Of a stretch of 64,000 nucleotides of DNA, positions 63,610 through 64,000 are shown one piece after another. The notes below the pieces were generated by a model. That model made no database searches. It saw nothing but the letters and a program-made list of their open reading frames with translations, and was not told the origin of the DNA. The DNA lies in NCBI GenBank assembly GCA_032622095.1, contig CP136069.1:156915043-156979042 (forward strand). Direction: 5' to 3'. The translations under genes were made by a program, and so were the position numbers. The DNA is from Siphonodentalium dalli (Eukaryota > Mollusca > Scaphopoda > Gadilida > Siphonodentaliidae). Position 1 is the stretch's first letter; each line of letters opens with the position of its first letter.

Positions 63610-63772
63610 TTGAAAGTCGCTATATGGCCATTTATATAAGCCTCATTCGTGGGCCCATTGGTACGATCTAATTATATTCTGGTATACCATACAATACAGG
63701 GTATACTTAGATCGTACCAATTAATGGCCCCCATTAATGAGGTTTAGCCGGCCATATATATATAACACGTGC
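63610..63772. mobile_element. Inverted-repeat element near the right edge
   Basis: CTATATGGCCATTTATATAA with GGGCCCATTGGTACGATCTA is matched by TAGATCGTACCAATTAATGG and CCGGCCATATATATA in inverted order. Loop contains CTGGTATACCA. Confidence 0.6.
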
Positions 63773-63913
63773 AGCTGATGGTTTTGGTGCTAAATCGTTC
63801 AGCGAAGGGTTTCACCTGCCATGTAGCCGATGAAGTCATCAGCCCCCCCCCCCCCCCACACTGCATGTAAAATCAGCTAAGCCAATGTAGACCGACACTC
63901 CCGCATACTCTGA

Positions 63914-64000
63914 CGGAACCTAAACAAAGCAGGATGGGACCAATTCAGACAACACATCAACGACAACATTGACAAACCCGACATCACATCGACTAAAGAC
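63914..64000 (+). pseudogene. Non-LTR retrotransposon endonuclease/RT-linker fragment (cut by window edge)
   Basis: An open frame of 29 codons runs off the right edge after a stop at 63911. NKAGWDQFRQHINDNID resembles the 'K-A-x-W-x-x-F-x-x-x-L/I' region between the endonuclease and reverse transcriptase of LINE elements. Too short for a family name. Confidence 0.4.

Overview
The window looks like a piece of a bivalve (or at least molluscan) nuclear genome. It is AT-rich, gene-poor and full of introns and miniature transposons. Its dispersed elements combine '(g)gCATAACTC' monomers, a GACA/GACG microsatellite and a terminal hairpin, which recalls the pearl-type elements described from bivalves. 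The species assignment is inference. There are no bacterial genes or operons.

Two host genes can be read exon by exon. (1) On the minus strand, 15 exons from 63011 down to 2521 join in perfect phase (1947 nt, 648 codons plus one base). They encode the end of MG1 through MG2-MG6, an R-Y-K-R furin-type site and a six-cysteine anaphylatoxin domain. This is the beta chain and the start of the alpha chain of a complement C3/C4/C5-family protein. The signal peptide and most of MG1 lie beyond the right edge. CUB, thioester, MG8 and C345C lie beyond the left edge. (2) On the plus strand, entirely inside the 21.4 kb intron of that gene (41420-62822), is a gene for a type II membrane collagen. It has a 64-codon first exon with a membrane anchor, an R-H-K-R furin site, a two-cysteine neck, and at least five Gly-X-Y exons with lengths that are multiples of 9. 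Its C-terminus is uncertain: a short terminal exon is proposed at 60665. The architecture resembles gliomedin/colmedin or membrane collagens. An isolated exon-like segment on the plus strand at 11144-11257 is unassigned.

Nearly all other sequence is repeats. These are: (a) a modular palindrome family in which one ~75 bp near-perfect hairpin, usually paired, is enclosed by four different outer terminal inverted repeats; (b) a Tc1/mariner-like foldback MITE (six copies); (c) two PIF/Harbinger-like MITEs with TAA target duplications, one nested in a pearl-like element; (d) a TTAA-flanked MITE pair; (e) a hAT-like MITE with a clean 8-bp target duplication; (f) pearl-like elements; (g) a palindromic 'gaggtcc' family; (h) a 68-bp satellite derived from the end of a MITE (22.4-25.4 kb); (i) a 21-bp satellite of about 47 units (47.3-48.3 kb), with smaller 19-, 23-, 27-, 50- and ~120-bp tandem arrays; and (j) units derived from 5S rRNA beside a C3 exon.

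The two genes could both serve extracellular or innate recognition, since complement and membrane collagens act at the cell surface. The sequence shows only their nested antisense layout, not a functional link. All boundaries were read by eye. Splice sites are supported by consensus, phase and domain continuity, and transposon ends by TIR/TSD symmetry.
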